DNA of 64,000 bases from Mixta calida (GTDB taxonomy: Bacteria > Pseudomonadota > Gammaproteobacteria > Enterobacterales > Enterobacteriaceae): contig NZ_CP026378.1 in NCBI RefSeq assembly GCF_002953215.1, positions 4,136,540 through 4,200,539 of the forward strand, written 5' to 3'. This document shows positions 52,186 through 63,306 of the stretch, in pieces. The notes under the pieces were generated by a model. That model was not told the DNA's origin. It saw only the letters and a list, made by a program, of their open reading frames with translations, and made no database searches. Numbering within the stretch: the stretch's first letter is position 1; each line of letters begins with the position of its first letter. Position numbers and translations under genes: made by a program.

Positions 52186-52292
52186 TCACAACCCGCAGGC
52201 GTCTTGCGACACCGCATGGTGCGAGAAATTGAGAGACTCTGAACAGTTCTTTATACAAGAAGCTGCTCTTTCAAATTTTCAGCTTGTTCCGG

Positions 52293-52306
52293 ATTGTTAA
52301 AGAGCA
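52293..52306 (-). promoter_or_regulatory. boxA antitermination element in the 16S-23S spacer
   Basis: Minus-strand TGCTCTTTAACAAT, the rrn boxA that loads the Nus antitermination complex, between tRNA-Ala and 23S. Confidence 0.75.
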
Positions 52307-52363
52307 AATACTGCACAATACATTCGTGAATGTATTCTGGAGTGGTCATCAACCTGACGTTGA

Positions 52364-52439
52364 TGGTGGAGCTAAGCGGGATCGAACCGCTGACCTCCTG
52401 CGTGCAAAGCAGGCGCTCTCCCAGCTGAGCTATAGCCCC
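52364..52439 (-). tRNA. alaT: tRNA-Ala(TGC)
   Basis: 76 bases with encoded CCA; anticodon TGC in CTTTGCACG. It is the second spacer tRNA of the rrn operon. The E. coli-style symbol is by type only. Confidence 0.96.
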
Positions 52440-52489
52440 AGATATACTGTAAAATCACCGTTAACCTTTAATTCCGTTCAGGACAAGGC

Positions 52490-52531
52490 ATGGTTTCGCG
52501 AAGCATAGTAAACTATGCAAGCCGGAACCAT
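52490..52531 (-). repeat. Large stem-loop between tRNA-Ile and tRNA-Ala
   Basis: The 112-base tRNA-Ile to tRNA-Ala spacer (42 in E. coli) holds ATGGTT...GCATAGTAAACTATGC...AACCAT, a nearly continuous palindrome. It looks like an inserted hairpin element or an RNase III-type processing stem. Confidence 0.6.
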
Positions 52532-52551
52532 AACGCCGTACTGGAAGGAAT

Positions 52552-52628
<77 letters not shown>

Positions 52629-52701
52629 GCCGGGATTTTACTGCTCGTTAATTTCTATCAGACAATCTGTGTGAGCACTGCACGGGAAGGTATCAGCTTG
52701 G

Positions 52702-54244
<1,543 letters not shown>

Positions 54245-54361
54245 AAGTCTGATGCTCAAAGAAAAACGTCGTAATGAATTACGTGTTCACTCTGAGACTT
54301 GATACTGCAAATGTGTTTTGCGATACCCGTCCTGTGAGTGCCCACACAGATTGTCTGATAA

Positions 54362-54375
54362 ATTGTTAAAGAGCG
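54362..54375 (-). promoter_or_regulatory. rrn leader boxA
   Basis: Minus-strand CGCTCTTTAACAAT in the 16S leader, one base from the boxA of the spacer; part of the rRNA antitermination signal. Confidence 0.7.
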
Positions 54376-54405
54376 GCGCCACATTCTCAGTGGCGCGGGC
54401 TGCGT

Positions 54406-54433
54406 ATACTACGCTTTCCCGCTGAAGAGTCAA
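54406..54433 (-). promoter_or_regulatory. rrn P2 promoter
   Basis: Minus-strand TTGACT (54428-54433), 16-base spacer, TAGTAT (54406-54411), followed by a CG-rich start region. It is the second, constitutive rRNA promoter. Confidence 0.8.
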
Positions 54434-54502
54434 GAATTTATTTTCTTTTCCCTTCCTGACAAGGCCGACTAAGAAGCCGTTGTTCCGTGTCAGTGGAGGC
54501 GC

Positions 54503-54530
54503 ATTATAGGGAGTTCTTTTCGGCTGACAA
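54503..54530 (-). promoter_or_regulatory. rrn P1 promoter
   Basis: Minus-strand TTGTCA (54525-54530), 16-base spacer, TATAAT (54503-54508) and a GCGCC discriminator, very close to E. coli rrnB P1; the GC discriminator is the basis of ppGpp/DksA control. An A/T-rich stretch upstream could be the UP element. The interval 54245-54570 holds only these control signals. Confidence 0.88.
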
Positions 54531-54570
54531 GTACTAATTTCAAAAAATAAATCAGATGTCGATTTTTTCG

Positions 54571-55422
54571 TCAAACCGTTAGTTTTTCCAGCTTTTCAAA
54601 GCCGTAACGCTGTAAAACGGGCATTAATTGCACAGCGTCCGGCGTCATTTCCATGCAAAACGCGACATTACTCTCTTTAGAGCGTGCGTCCGGAGCTTCA
54701 TGTTCCAGCAGCCAAACGGTGCGACGCGCGATTGCCGCTCCAGAATCAATCATTCGGGTGCCTTCAGGCAATACCGCCTGCAGCTCGTCAGCCAGCAGCG
54801 GGAAATGGGTACAGCCCAGTACGACCGTATCCGGCGGCTCTGCCATCCGCAGCCAGGGCTGCAGGATGCGACGCACGGCATCAAGTGAAACCTGATGACC
54901 ATGTAACTTCATTTCGGCTAATTCTACCAGCTCGCCTGAACCTAACATTTCGGTCTTACATTCACTGGCGAATTGCGCCACCAGCTCCTGAGTATAAGAA
55001 CGACGCACCGTCGCCCGCGTCGCCAGAAGACCAACGACGCCATTACGCGTCAGTCTGGCGGCTGGCTTAATCGCCGGCACAACGCCGACAACGGGAAAAC
55101 CAAAGCGCGCGCGCAGCGCAGGTAAAGAAACAGTGCTGGCGGTATTACAGGCAATCACCACCATAGATAAAGGATAACGACGCGTTACCGCTTCAACGAT
55201 AGCGACCACGCGCTCAACGATGAACGCTTCCGTCTTTTCGCCATACGGAAAGGCGACGTTATCGAAAGCGTAAAGATAATGAAGATTCGGCAGCAGCTGC
55301 CGAATCTCATCATAGACAGAGAGCCCGCCCACGCCGGAATCAAATACCAGCACGGTGGGTCGTAATTCAGAAGCTGTAAGTTCCGCTGAGGTAGTACTCA
55401 CGTCCTGCGGTTGGGTAGCCAT
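54571..55422 (-). CDS. murI: Glutamate racemase MurI
   Basis: Supplies D-glutamate for peptidoglycan. The ATG at 55422 (MATQPQDVST) gives 283 residues (E. coli 285). The two catalytic cysteines are Cys92 (ACNTAST) and Cys204 (GCTHFPLL); FDSGVGGLSVYDEI is the N-terminal signature. The first 56 bases overlap the end of btuB, an arrangement also found in E. coli. Confidence 0.97.
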   Translation of the reverse strand: MATQPQDVSTTSAELTASELRPTVLVFDSGVGGLSVYDEIRQLLPNLHYLYAFDNVAFPYGEKTEAFIVERVVAIVEAVTRRYPLSMVVIACNTASTVSLPALRARFGFPVVGVVPAIKPAARLTRNGVVGLLATRATVRRSYTQELVAQFASECKTEMLGSGELVELAEMKLHGHQVSLDAVRRILQPWLRMAEPPDTVVLGCTHFPLLADELQAVLPEGTRMIDSGAAIARRTVWLLEHEAPDARSKESNVAFCMEMTPDAVQLMPVLQRYGFEKLEKLTV

Positions 55423-57232
55423 ACGCTGTCTCGTAATCTTTATCGAACAGGTTGGCAATTCTACCACGAACCGTCAGGTGAGAGGTGACAGGATAAGAGG
55501 CTGAAAGATCCACCAGGCTATAGCTCGGCATACGTCGCTGCTCGCTGGCGAATTGGTTGGTATTGTTGTAATACCCTTTTCCATAATATTGCCAGGCCAC
55601 ATCCATATCAAACCCGAACATCGCCCAGTCCAGCTGATATTTGAACTGTTGACGTGAGCTATGCGCCAGAACTTCATTATCGCTGTCACGACGCGGATCG
55701 ATATAGCTTAGGGTAACGCGATGCGAAAAGATGCCGGTATCCATGCTGCCGGTCCATTCTACGCCACGGATTGTTGCCGATTGTATATTGTAATAAGCGC
55801 CCTGGAACGTGCTGCCGTTATAGAAATAATCAATCAGGTTATCGATTTTGTTCTGATAGGCTGAGAGCCGCCAGTCAACGGGGCCAGTAAGCCCTTCAAG
55901 ACCTACTTCCCACTGCTTCGACTTTTCCGCTTTCAAATCGGGCGAAGCGACAATATATAGCCGTTGCTGACCATACATTTGCCCTAGCGTTGGCGCCTGA
56001 AAAGCCGTCGCATAGGAGAGCGTAGCGCGGTAGCCCGGCGTAAACGTCCAGCCGACGGCAGTCTGCCAGGTCGTATTCCAGCCGAACTGATTGTTATCGT
56101 CGCCGCGTAATGCTGCTTCTAGCGTCACGTCATTAAACGCTTGCTGGCCCGTCAGGTAATAACCGGTATTGATACGCTTATAACGATCGGAGGCGTAGTC
56201 GTCATGCGAGACCAGCCGTTGCTCCTGTCGATCGATCCCGGCGCTGACCATACCGCGGCCAATGCGGTAACTATTGCCCCATTGCAGGTTGCGCTGCTCC
56301 ATATCATCCAGCGACGTGCCGCGCTGATAGCGTCCCTGCGTGCTGGCATAGTTATAGTCTTTATATTTTTGCAGGCTCAGTGTGAGCTGCGAGGTGTAAT
56401 CGCCTTGGGTAAAAGAGAGGCCGCTTTCCCAGGTATGATTGTAAAGCTGGCGGATATCGCCGCCGTCGGGATAATTCGCGTCATATTCGCTTTTATTATC
56501 ATAGCCGTAACCACGAATAAAGCCTGAAAAGGCATCGCTAAAGCGATGATCGACACCGGCCCAAAATGTTTTACTGCGGAAGCCGTCACGGTCGCTATCC
56601 ACCACATATGTAGATTGCGGCTGTACGTTAAAGCCTTTCGTATCCTGAAAAGCGCCCGCTACGGTCAAAAGCGTATCTTTTCCTAACGTCTGACGCAGCG
56701 CGCCGTCATATTGCTGATAATGGTTAGAACCTACGCCAACCTGAAGCTGGCTTACCGGTTGCTCCGCCTGGGTGATAATGTTGATTACCCCGCCGATAGC
56801 GTCAGCGCCATAAACCGCTGAGCGCGCACCCCGGATAAACTCAATGCGCTGCACAAGCGAAATCGGGATCTGATTGTAGTCAGCAATTCCGGTAATACCC
56901 GGCTTTGCCAGCGGGATGCCGTCAATCAGCACCAATGTATGGCGCGCCTCGGTACCGCGGACATAGAGGGAATTTACCTGCCCCATTCCGCCGTTTTGCG
57001 CAATGTCGACACCTGGCAGACGACGCAACGCGTCCGTTAGCGTTTTTGCTTGCCAGCGATCAATATCAGCTCGCGTAACAATATCAACCGGGGCCAGCAC
57101 GCTGGATACAGGCTGTTGGGTTCGGTTTGCGGTAACGGTCAGTTCTTCATTATCCGCCGCAGCGCCGGGCTGCGCCCAAAGGGAAATCGCCGTGACGGCC
57201 AGCGCCAACGGCGTTTTTTTCATTATCATCAT
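55367..57232 (-). CDS. btuB: Vitamin B12 outer-membrane receptor BtuB
   Basis: TonB-dependent receptor for cobalamin. From ATG 57232 there are 621 residues (E. coli 614); the true start is uncertain among ATG at 57232, 57229 and 57223. A signal peptide (KKTPLALAVTAISLWAQPGAAA) is followed by the TonB box EELTVTANR, a plug domain (DALRRLPGVDIAQNGGMGQV) and a 22-strand barrel ending in SGTYSF with terminal Phe. A cobalamin riboswitch lies in the leader. Confidence 0.95.
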   Translation of the reverse strand: MMIMKKTPLALAVTAISLWAQPGAAADNEELTVTANRTQQPVSSVLAPVDIVTRADIDRWQAKTLTDALRRLPGVDIAQNGGMGQVNSLYVRGTEARHTLVLIDGIPLAKPGITGIADYNQIPISLVQRIEFIRGARSAVYGADAIGGVINIITQAEQPVSQLQVGVGSNHYQQYDGALRQTLGKDTLLTVAGAFQDTKGFNVQPQSTYVVDSDRDGFRSKTFWAGVDHRFSDAFSGFIRGYGYDNKSEYDANYPDGGDIRQLYNHTWESGLSFTQGDYTSQLTLSLQKYKDYNYASTQGRYQRGTSLDDMEQRNLQWGNSYRIGRGMVSAGIDRQEQRLVSHDDYASDRYKRINTGYYLTGQQAFNDVTLEAALRGDDNNQFGWNTTWQTAVGWTFTPGYRATLSYATAFQAPTLGQMYGQQRLYIVASPDLKAEKSKQWEVGLEGLTGPVDWRLSAYQNKIDNLIDYFYNGSTFQGAYYNIQSATIRGVEWTGSMDTGIFSHRVTLSYIDPRRDSDNEVLAHSSRQQFKYQLDWAMFGFDMDVAWQYYGKGYYNNTNQFASEQRRMPSYSLVDLSASYPVTSHLTVRGRIANLFDKDYETAYGYPTAGREYYLSGTYSF

Positions 57233-57309
57233 TATCAAAGCATCCGAAAGATCGATCGGGATGCCGCAGGCGTACGGCCAATAGCTCGCGATAGCCGTAA
57301 AGTGCGACG

Positions 57310-57500
57310 TATTGCCGGCAGGTCTTCGGGCTTGGAATCGATAATATGGCGATGACTTCCCATCAGATGACAGTGTCTGCTATTCGCAATCGCCACGACA
57401 TTCCTTACCGCTGCGCGTCAGCTCCAGATTTACACTGGATTCCCTATTAACTCGGCGGGAGACCGGCCCGCACAGTCTACAATCGCCCTTTTCGGAAGTC
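57310..57500 (-). ncRNA. Cobalamin riboswitch (btuB leader)
   Basis: The btuB leader contains the B12 box AGCCCGAAGACCTGCC (minus strand, 57317-57332) and, upstream, the core pieces GGGAATCCAGTG, CTGGAGCTGACGCGCAGCGG and GGTAAGGAATGTCG typical of adenosylcobalamin aptamers. Binding would hide the btuB ribosome site. Boundaries are approximate. Confidence 0.88.
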
Positions 57501-57604
57501 CAGACTTCCAGGTTGCTATAATGTGCAGGGAATGACAGAGCTGGACATCCCGTATTGAATCCCTACAATCGCCCGGCAAGTTTGCCATTCAATCAGGAAA
57601 AGCC

Positions 57605-58705
57605 ATGACGCCCGAAAAACTGCCCGTCGAACATTATGAAACCCAGCTCGCGGAAAAAGTGACGCGCCTGCAACAGCTGATGGCGCCCTTCTCCGCGCCG
57701 GAAATCGAGGTGTTTCGCTCGCCGGTCAGTCACTATCGTATGCGCGCGGAATTCCGCATCTGGCACGATGGCGACGATCTCTACCACATCATTTTCGATC
57801 AGCAGACGCGCCAGCGCATCCGTGTCGATCAATTCCCCGCCGCCAGCGAATTGATCAATCAGATGATGCCGCTGATGATCGCCGCGATCCGCAATCACGC
57901 GGCGTTGCGACGCAAGCTTTTCCAGATTGATTATCTTTCGACGATGAGCAATCAGATCGTTATCTCCCTGCTTTATCACCGCAAGCTTGATGAAGCGTGG
58001 CAGCAGGCGGCGGAAGCGCTGCGCGATGCCCTGCGGGCGCAGGGTTTCGATGTTCAGCTGATTGGCCGCGCCACCAAAACAAAAATCTGCCTCGATCGGG
58101 ATTACGTCGATGAACGCCTGCCGGTTGCCGGGCGAGAGATGATCTATCGCCAGATTGAAAACAGCTTTACCCAGCCTAACGCGGCAATGAATATTCAGAT
58201 GCTGGAATGGGCGCTGGACGTAACGAAGAACGCACAGGGCGATCTGCTGGAGCTTTACTGCGGCAACGGCAATTTTTCGCTGGCGCTGGCGCGTAATTTC
58301 CGCCGCGTGTTGGCGACGGAGATCGCCAAGCCTTCGGTCGCCGCCGCGCAATACAACATTGCGGCAAACCAGATTGATAACGTGCAAATAATTCGCATGG
58401 CGGCGGAAGAGTTTACGCAGGCGATGAATGGTGTACGCGCATTTAATCGCCTGGAGGGGATTGATTTACAGAGCTATCAGTGCGAGACCATTTTTGTCGA
58501 TCCGCCGCGCAGCGGCCTCGATGAGGAGACGGTAAAACTGGTGCAGGGTTACCCACAGATCCTCTATATCTCCTGCAACCCGCAAACCCTGTGCGACAAC
58601 CTCGCGACGCTGGCGCAGACTCATGCTGTAACGCGTCTGGCGCTGTTCGATCAGTTCCCGTATACCCATCATATGGAGTGCGGCGTTCTGCTGACGCGTC
58701 GCTAA
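57605..58705 (+). CDS. trmA: tRNA (uracil-5-)-methyltransferase TrmA
   Basis: SAM-dependent enzyme making m5U54 (ribothymidine) in the T loop of tRNAs. 366 residues, the E. coli length. The SAM site is in [16 protein letters not shown]; the catalytic nucleophile is Cys324 (YISCNPQTL) and the general base Glu358 (HHMECG). No TRAM domain, as for TrmA. TATAAT at 57517-57522 on the plus strand may be its -10. Divergent from btuB. Confidence 0.97.
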   Translation: MTPEKLPVEHYETQLAEKVTRLQQLMAPFSAPEIEVFRSPVSHYRMRAEFRIWHDGDDLYHIIFDQQTRQRIRVDQFPAASELINQMMPLMIAAIRNHAALRRKLFQIDYLSTMSNQIVISLLYHRKLDEAWQQAAEALRDALRAQGFDVQLIGRATKTKICLDRDYVDERLPVAGREMIYRQIENSFTQPNAAMNIQMLEWALDVTKNAQGDLLELYCGNGNFSLALARNFRRVLATEIAKPSVAAAQYNIAANQIDNVQIIRMAAEEFTQAMNGVRAFNRLEGIDLQSYQCETIFVDPPRSGLDEETVKLVQGYPQILYISCNPQTLCDNLATLAQTHAVTRLALFDQFPYTHHMECGVLLTRR

Positions 58706-58806
58706 TAAGCGGTTTGAGGTCGGAGCCGCGGAATGAGCGGCGAAGCGGGGAAAGATCACGGCCTACTTCCCTGTAGGCCCGATAATTATGCGCTGACGGT
58801 CTGGTG

Positions 58807-59154
58807 TTAGCGCTTCCGACGCAGACGCGTGCCAATCCAGAAGATCAGCGCCACCATCAAGACCACCGGAAGAAAGTTAGAGCCGATTTCAGGATAGTCG
58901 GCGCGTACGATCGCGCTGTAGAGCAGGATACCGAGCAGGAAAAAGGCGGCGGCCAGCGAAGGCATGCCTTCCGGCATGGCGCGATTAAGATAACGCTGGT
59001 GCAGACACCAGGCCGCCAGCCCCAATGCAATTAGCGGGAAAATCGAAAACGGGACAAAAGCGTTGAAAAGCACGGAAAAAGAACCGTTGATCGCGAGGCC
59101 GGTAATAAACGCCAGCAGTAAGGTTCCTTTATCGCGAGGGTTCTGATCTGTCAT
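58807..59154 (-). CDS. yijD: Inner-membrane protein YijD
   Basis: Conserved DUF1422 protein of 115 residues (E. coli 119) with four hydrophobic segments and no known function. It follows fabR by 17 bases on the same strand, as in E. coli, so it is probably co-transcribed with this fatty-acid regulator. Confidence 0.92.
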   Translation of the reverse strand: MTDQNPRDKGTLLLAFITGLAINGSFSVLFNAFVPFSIFPLIALGLAAWCLHQRYLNRAMPEGMPSLAAAFFLLGILLYSAIVRADYPEIGSNFLPVVLMVALIFWIGTRLRRKR

Positions 59155-59171
59155 GTCATATCCTTTTTTAT

Positions 59172-59813
59172 TTAATTAGGACTATCGAGCGTGACCGCTG
59201 TCCGCTCCTGCTCACGGCGATACCAATAGTAGGCGCCTTTGGAGATCATACGCAGCTGGAGCACCAGCCGCTCTTCCAGCTTCCGGCGCTGTTCCGCATC
59301 AACATCCAGCGCTTCTGCGCCCGCATTAAAAACAATGATGACCATCGCTTCCGCCTGCGCTTCGGTAAAACTGCGCGGCATACGGTTTTCCAGCTCCAGA
59401 TAATCTGCCAGCTCAGCGATAAAATGCTGAATTTCGCGCGCGACGGCGGCGCGAAAAGCGGCGGAGGTACCCGATCTTTCACGTAACAACAGACGGAAGG
59501 CGTTGGGATTGCTTTCAATAAATTCCATAAAGGTGGAGACGGAGGTTTTGATAACGCTGCCGCCTTTGGCGATGCGCTGGCGCGCCTGACGCATAAGCTG
59601 CCTTAACATCAGGCCGCTTTCATCCACCATGGTTAATCCCAGCTCATCCACATCGCGGAAATGGCGGTAAAAGGAGGTCGGGGCAATACCGGCTTCACGG
59701 GCAACTTCCCGTAAACTCAGACTGGCAAAACTGCGCTCGGCACTTAACTGACTAAATGCCGCCTCAATAAGCGAACGTCGTGTACGTTCTTTTTGCTGTG
59801 CTCTGACGCCCAT
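59172..59813 (-). CDS. fabR: TetR-family repressor FabR
   Basis: Represses fabA and fabB and so sets the proportion of unsaturated fatty acids. 213 residues (E. coli 215). The N-terminal helix-turn-helix is about residues 28-50 ([20 protein letters not shown]); the C-terminal part is the acyl-thioester-sensing region. Divergent from sthA. Confidence 0.95.
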   Translation of the reverse strand: MGVRAQQKERTRRSLIEAAFSQLSAERSFASLSLREVAREAGIAPTSFYRHFRDVDELGLTMVDESGLMLRQLMRQARQRIAKGGSVIKTSVSTFMEFIESNPNAFRLLLRERSGTSAAFRAAVAREIQHFIAELADYLELENRMPRSFTEAQAEAMVIIVFNAGAEALDVDAEQRRKLEERLVLQLRMISKGAYYWYRREQERTAVTLDSPN

Positions 59814-60006
59814 TTTTCTGCCTGTTAGCTTCCCGAAGGCCCACTATAACAAATATTTCAGCGTACAGTCCGTCAAAGTTTGTGAACGGCTGTTAACCTC
59901 ACGCTTTAGCAAATTGAGGCTAAAATCACACGAAGAATTGGGATGTCCGCGTCGGGATGTTAGAATCTCGTTGCTAAAATGTATATAAAATAAAGGAAGT
60001 GCCGGT

Positions 60007-61407
60007 ATGCAACATGCTTACGATTACGATGTTATTGTGATTGGCTCCGGCCCTGGCGGTGAAGGCGCCGCAATGGGCCTGGTGAAACAGGGCGCCCGTA
60101 TCGCCGTTATTGAGCGCTATCACAATATAGGCGGCGGCTGTACCCACTGGGGGACCATTCCTTCCAAAGCGTTACGCCACGCAGTAAGCCGCACCATCGA
60201 ATTTAATCAAAACCCTTTATACAGCGACCACACCCGCCATCTTCGCTCTTCTTTCGCTGACATCCTGAATCATACGGAAAATGTGATTAACCAGCAGACG
60301 CGTATGCGTCAGGGCTTTTACGAGCGCAACCGCTGCGAACTGTTTCAGGGCGACGCTCGGTTTCTGGATGCCAATACTATCGGCCTGACGCACCCTGACG
60401 GCTCGGTTGAACGCCTGACGGCGGAGAAATTTGTTATCGCCTGCGGCTCGCGTCCTTACCATCCGGCGGACGTCGATTTCACCCACCCGCGCATTTATGA
60501 TTCCGATTCCATCCTGAACCTTCATCACGAACCAGGTCATGTGATTATTTACGGCGCCGGCGTTATCGGCTGTGAATATGCTTCGATTTTCCGTGGTCTC
60601 AACGTTAAGGTGGACCTGATCAACACGCGCGATCGTCTGCTGGCGTTTCTCGATCAGGAGATGTCCGATGCGCTCTCTTACCACTTCTGGAACAGCGGCG
60701 TGGTGATTCGCCATAATGAAGAGTTCGAGAAGATCGAAGGCGTCAGCGACGGCGTTATCATTCACCTGAAATCGGGCAAGAAAGTGAAGGCGGACTGCCT
60801 GCTTTATGCCAACGGCCGCACGGGCAACACCGATTCGCTCTCGCTGGAAAATGTGGGTCTGGAAGCGGATGGCCGCGGTCTGCTGAAAGTCAACAGTATG
60901 TATCAGACGGCGCAGCCGCATATCTATGCGGTAGGCGACGTTATCGGCTACCCAAGCCTGGCGTCAGCCGCCTACGATCAGGGCCGCATCGCCGCGCAGG
61001 CGGTGATGAAAGGCGAAGCGACCGCGCATCTGATTGAGGATATTCCCACCGGTATTTACACCATCCCGGAAATCAGCTCGGTCGGAAAGACGGAACAACA
61101 GCTAACGGCGATGAAAGTGCCGTATGAGGTAGGTCGGGCGCAATTTAAACATCTGGCACGCGCGCAGATCGTCGGCATGAACGTGGGCAGTCTGAAAATC
61201 CTGTTCCACCGCGATACTAAAGAAATTCTCGGCATCCACTGCTTCGGCGAACGTGCGGCGGAGATTATTCATATCGGTCAGGCGATTATGGAGCAAAAAA
61301 ATGGTGGCAACACGATTGAGTACTTCGTGAATACCACCTTTAACTATCCCACGATGGCGGAAGCGTATCGCGTTGCCGCCCTGAACGGATTAAACCGCCT
61401 GTTTTAG
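60007..61407 (+). CDS. sthA: Soluble pyridine nucleotide transhydrogenase SthA
   Basis: FAD enzyme that equilibrates NADH and NADPH in the cytoplasm (mainly reoxidising NADPH). 466 residues, the E. coli length. FAD site [13 protein letters not shown] (about 12-24), [15 protein letters not shown], where only one cysteine of the usual disulfide pair is present as is normal for this family, and a second Rossmann motif [11 protein letters not shown]. Its last 18 bases overlap the oppositely oriented oxyR. Confidence 0.97.
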   Translation: MQHAYDYDVIVIGSGPGGEGAAMGLVKQGARIAVIERYHNIGGGCTHWGTIPSKALRHAVSRTIEFNQNPLYSDHTRHLRSSFADILNHTENVINQQTRMRQGFYERNRCELFQGDARFLDANTIGLTHPDGSVERLTAEKFVIACGSRPYHPADVDFTHPRIYDSDSILNLHHEPGHVIIYGAGVIGCEYASIFRGLNVKVDLINTRDRLLAFLDQEMSDALSYHFWNSGVVIRHNEEFEKIEGVSDGVIIHLKSGKKVKADCLLYANGRTGNTDSLSLENVGLEADGRGLLKVNSMYQTAQPHIYAVGDVIGYPSLASAAYDQGRIAAQAVMKGEATAHLIEDIPTGIYTIPEISSVGKTEQQLTAMKVPYEVGRAQFKHLARAQIVGMNVGSLKILFHRDTKEILGIHCFGERAAEIIHIGQAIMEQKNGGNTIEYFVNTTFNYPTMAEAYRVAALNGLNRLF

Positions 61408-62307
61408 CGTGGTTTCCATCTGACCTTGCATGTGGCTACGGATAGCCTCGGCCAGCTGCTCATAGCGGCTGCGCAGAGGCGATCCCGGCCGGTAAACCAG
61501 CGCGATAGTGCGCTGCGGCACCGGCTTGTAACAGGAGAGATAGGTAATGCCGTCGCGCGTGCGCTCCTGCGGCACCGCCAACGCCGGCAGCAGCGTAATG
61601 CCGCTCCCCGCCGCCACCATATTGCGCAGCGTCTCAAGGCTGGTCGCGCGGAAATGGGTATCTTCATCAGCGCCGGCCTGGAAACAGAAGCCCATCGCCT
61701 GATCGCGCAGGCAATGTCCATCCTCCAGCATCAGTAATTTCTCGCCAGCCAGATCGGACATCGGCACGCGATCGCGGTCTTTCCACGGATGATCCTGCCA
61801 GACCGCCAGCTTCATCGGCTCATCGAACAGCGGAACTTCAATAAAGGCTTCGCTCTCTTTCACCAGCGCCAGAATCGCGCAGTCGAGTTTGCCGCTGTCC
61901 AACTGGTTCAGCAGCTGCTGCGTTTGCGCTTCATGAAGATACATTTCCAGCTTAGGGAAGCTTTGGTGCAGCATCGGGATGATATGCGGCAGCAGGTAAG
62001 GCCCTACCGTCGGGATCAGACCAATATGCAGCGGGCCGGACATCGCCTCGCCCTGCTGGCTGGCCATCTCCTTCAGCACCTTCACTTCGCGCAATACGGT
62101 GCGCGCCTGATCGACCAGCAACAGACCGGCCTGCGTGAACAGCACTTTGCGGCTGGTGCGTTCCAGCAGCATAACGCCCAGTTCATCTTCAAGTTTACGG
62201 ATCTGTCCGCTCAGCGTGGGCTGGCTGACATGACAGGCATCGGCGGCACGCCGAAAATGACGATGTTCAGCGAGGGAAACCAGGTATTCAAGATCACGAA
62301 TATTCAT
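61390..62307 (-). CDS. oxyR: Peroxide-sensing LysR regulator OxyR
   Basis: Hydrogen-peroxide sensor and activator. 305 residues, as in E. coli. The redox cysteines Cys199 and Cys208 are conserved in [12 protein letters not shown]. The helix-turn-helix is at about 17-37 ([20 protein letters not shown]). It is divergent from a peroxiredoxin-glutaredoxin gene, with a candidate OxyR site between them; its 3' end overlaps sthA by 18 bases. Confidence 0.98.
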   Translation of the reverse strand: MNIRDLEYLVSLAEHRHFRRAADACHVSQPTLSGQIRKLEDELGVMLLERTSRKVLFTQAGLLLVDQARTVLREVKVLKEMASQQGEAMSGPLHIGLIPTVGPYLLPHIIPMLHQSFPKLEMYLHEAQTQQLLNQLDSGKLDCAILALVKESEAFIEVPLFDEPMKLAVWQDHPWKDRDRVPMSDLAGEKLLMLEDGHCLRDQAMGFCFQAGADEDTHFRATSLETLRNMVAAGSGITLLPALAVPQERTRDGITYLSCYKPVPQRTIALVYRPGSPLRSRYEQLAEAIRSHMQGQMETTLKQAV

Positions 62308-62325
62308 TTTATCCTCCGAGCCACG

Positions 62326-62362
62326 ATAGCCCGTGGCAATGAATAGAATAGCAATGAACGAT
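62326..62362. promoter_or_regulatory. Candidate OxyR binding site
   Basis: Two 15-base blocks beginning ATAG and ending AT (62326-62340 and 62348-62362) are separated by 7 bases, the spacing of the OxyR tetramer consensus ATAG-N7-CTAT repeated twice; the internal bases match only partly. It lies just upstream of oxyR and would control both oxyR and the peroxiredoxin gene. Confidence 0.55.
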
Positions 62363-62447
62363 TAGCCCTATCAAGCCTGGATGAGAATAATGCACACCAG
62401 AAGTTAAAGAAATCAAACGCAACGTTAATAAAGAGGTATTGATTCTT

Positions 62448-63182
62448 ATGTTTGCAAGTCAGGAAGGTAAAAGCGTCCCACAGGTCACTTTCCATACACG
62501 TCAGGGCGACAGCTGGGTCGATGTTACAACTGACGAGCTGTTTAAGGGCAAAACCGTTATCGTATTTTCGCTGCCGGGCGCGTTCACCCCGACCTGTTCT
62601 TCCAGCCATCTGCCGCGCTATAACGAACTGGCGGGCGTCTTCGCTCAGCACGGCGTCGACAGTATCCTGTGCGTTTCCGTTAATGACACCTTCGTGATGA
62701 ACGCATGGAAAGCCGATCAGCATGCGGACAACATCACCTTTATTCCAGACGGCAACGGTGATTTCACCCGCGGGATGGAGATGCTGGTTGAGAAAGCCGA
62801 CTTAGGTTTTGGTCCGCGCTCATGGCGCTACTCTATGCTGGTGCGCGACGGCGTGGTGGCGAAAATGTTTGTTGAGCCGAACAAACCGGGCGACCCGTTT
62901 GAAGTCTCCGACGCTGACACCATGCTGCGTTACCTGGCGCCGGAATTTAAAGTGCAGGAATCCGTTTCTCTGTTTACCAAGCCGGGCTGCCCGTTCTGCA
63001 CCAAAGCAAAACAGATGCTGCTCGATCGCGGCATTCAGTATGAAGAAATCGTACTGGGACAAGACGCCACTACTGTCAGCCTGCGCGCCATGACCGGCCG
63101 CGCGACCGTACCGCAGGTCTTTATCGGCGGACGTCATATCGGCGGCAGTGACGATCTGGAAAAATTCTTCCAGGTTGCTTAA
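62448..63182 (+). CDS. Hybrid peroxiredoxin-glutaredoxin (Prx5-Grx fusion)
   Basis: Peroxidase of 244 residues with two domains: an N-terminal Prx5-type peroxiredoxin (peroxidatic Cys50 in LPGAFTPTC) and a C-terminal glutaredoxin (CPFC, Cys181 and Cys184, then [13 protein letters not shown]). Fusions of this kind reduce peroxides directly with glutathione, as shown for the Haemophilus and Chromatium proteins. The ATG at 62448 follows AGAGG by 11 bases; a TTG at 62439 is too close to it. It occupies the position of oxyS in E. coli, divergent from oxyR, so OxyR control is likely. Confidence 0.93.
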   Translation: MFASQEGKSVPQVTFHTRQGDSWVDVTTDELFKGKTVIVFSLPGAFTPTCSSSHLPRYNELAGVFAQHGVDSILCVSVNDTFVMNAWKADQHADNITFIPDGNGDFTRGMEMLVEKADLGFGPRSWRYSMLVRDGVVAKMFVEPNKPGDPFEVSDADTMLRYLAPEFKVQESVSLFTKPGCPFCTKAKQMLLDRGIQYEEIVLGQDATTVSLRAMTGRATVPQVFIGGRHIGGSDDLEKFFQVA

Positions 63183-63259
63183 GAATCCGGGAACCGGCTC
63201 CGTTACCCAGGCCGGTTTTCAGATGTGCCTATAAAAAGAAATATCTGAAGTCAGAGGTT

Positions 63260-63288
63260 GGCGGGCAAGAATGCCCGCCTTTTTTTAT
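63260..63288 (+). terminator. Intrinsic terminator after the Prx5-Grx gene
   Basis: GGCGGGCA-AGAA-TGCCCGCC followed by seven T on the plus strand. A second weaker stem (AACCGGC...GCCGGTT) lies at 63190-63216. The orientation serves the plus-strand gene; argH converges from the other side. Confidence 0.85.
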
Positions 63289-63306
63289 CCGCTTTTCACG
63301 CAAGGC

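Noticed and set aside
54287-54574. 95-codon frame upstream of 16S
   Set aside because: Covers the rrn P1 and P2 promoters and leader boxA; no homology seen.
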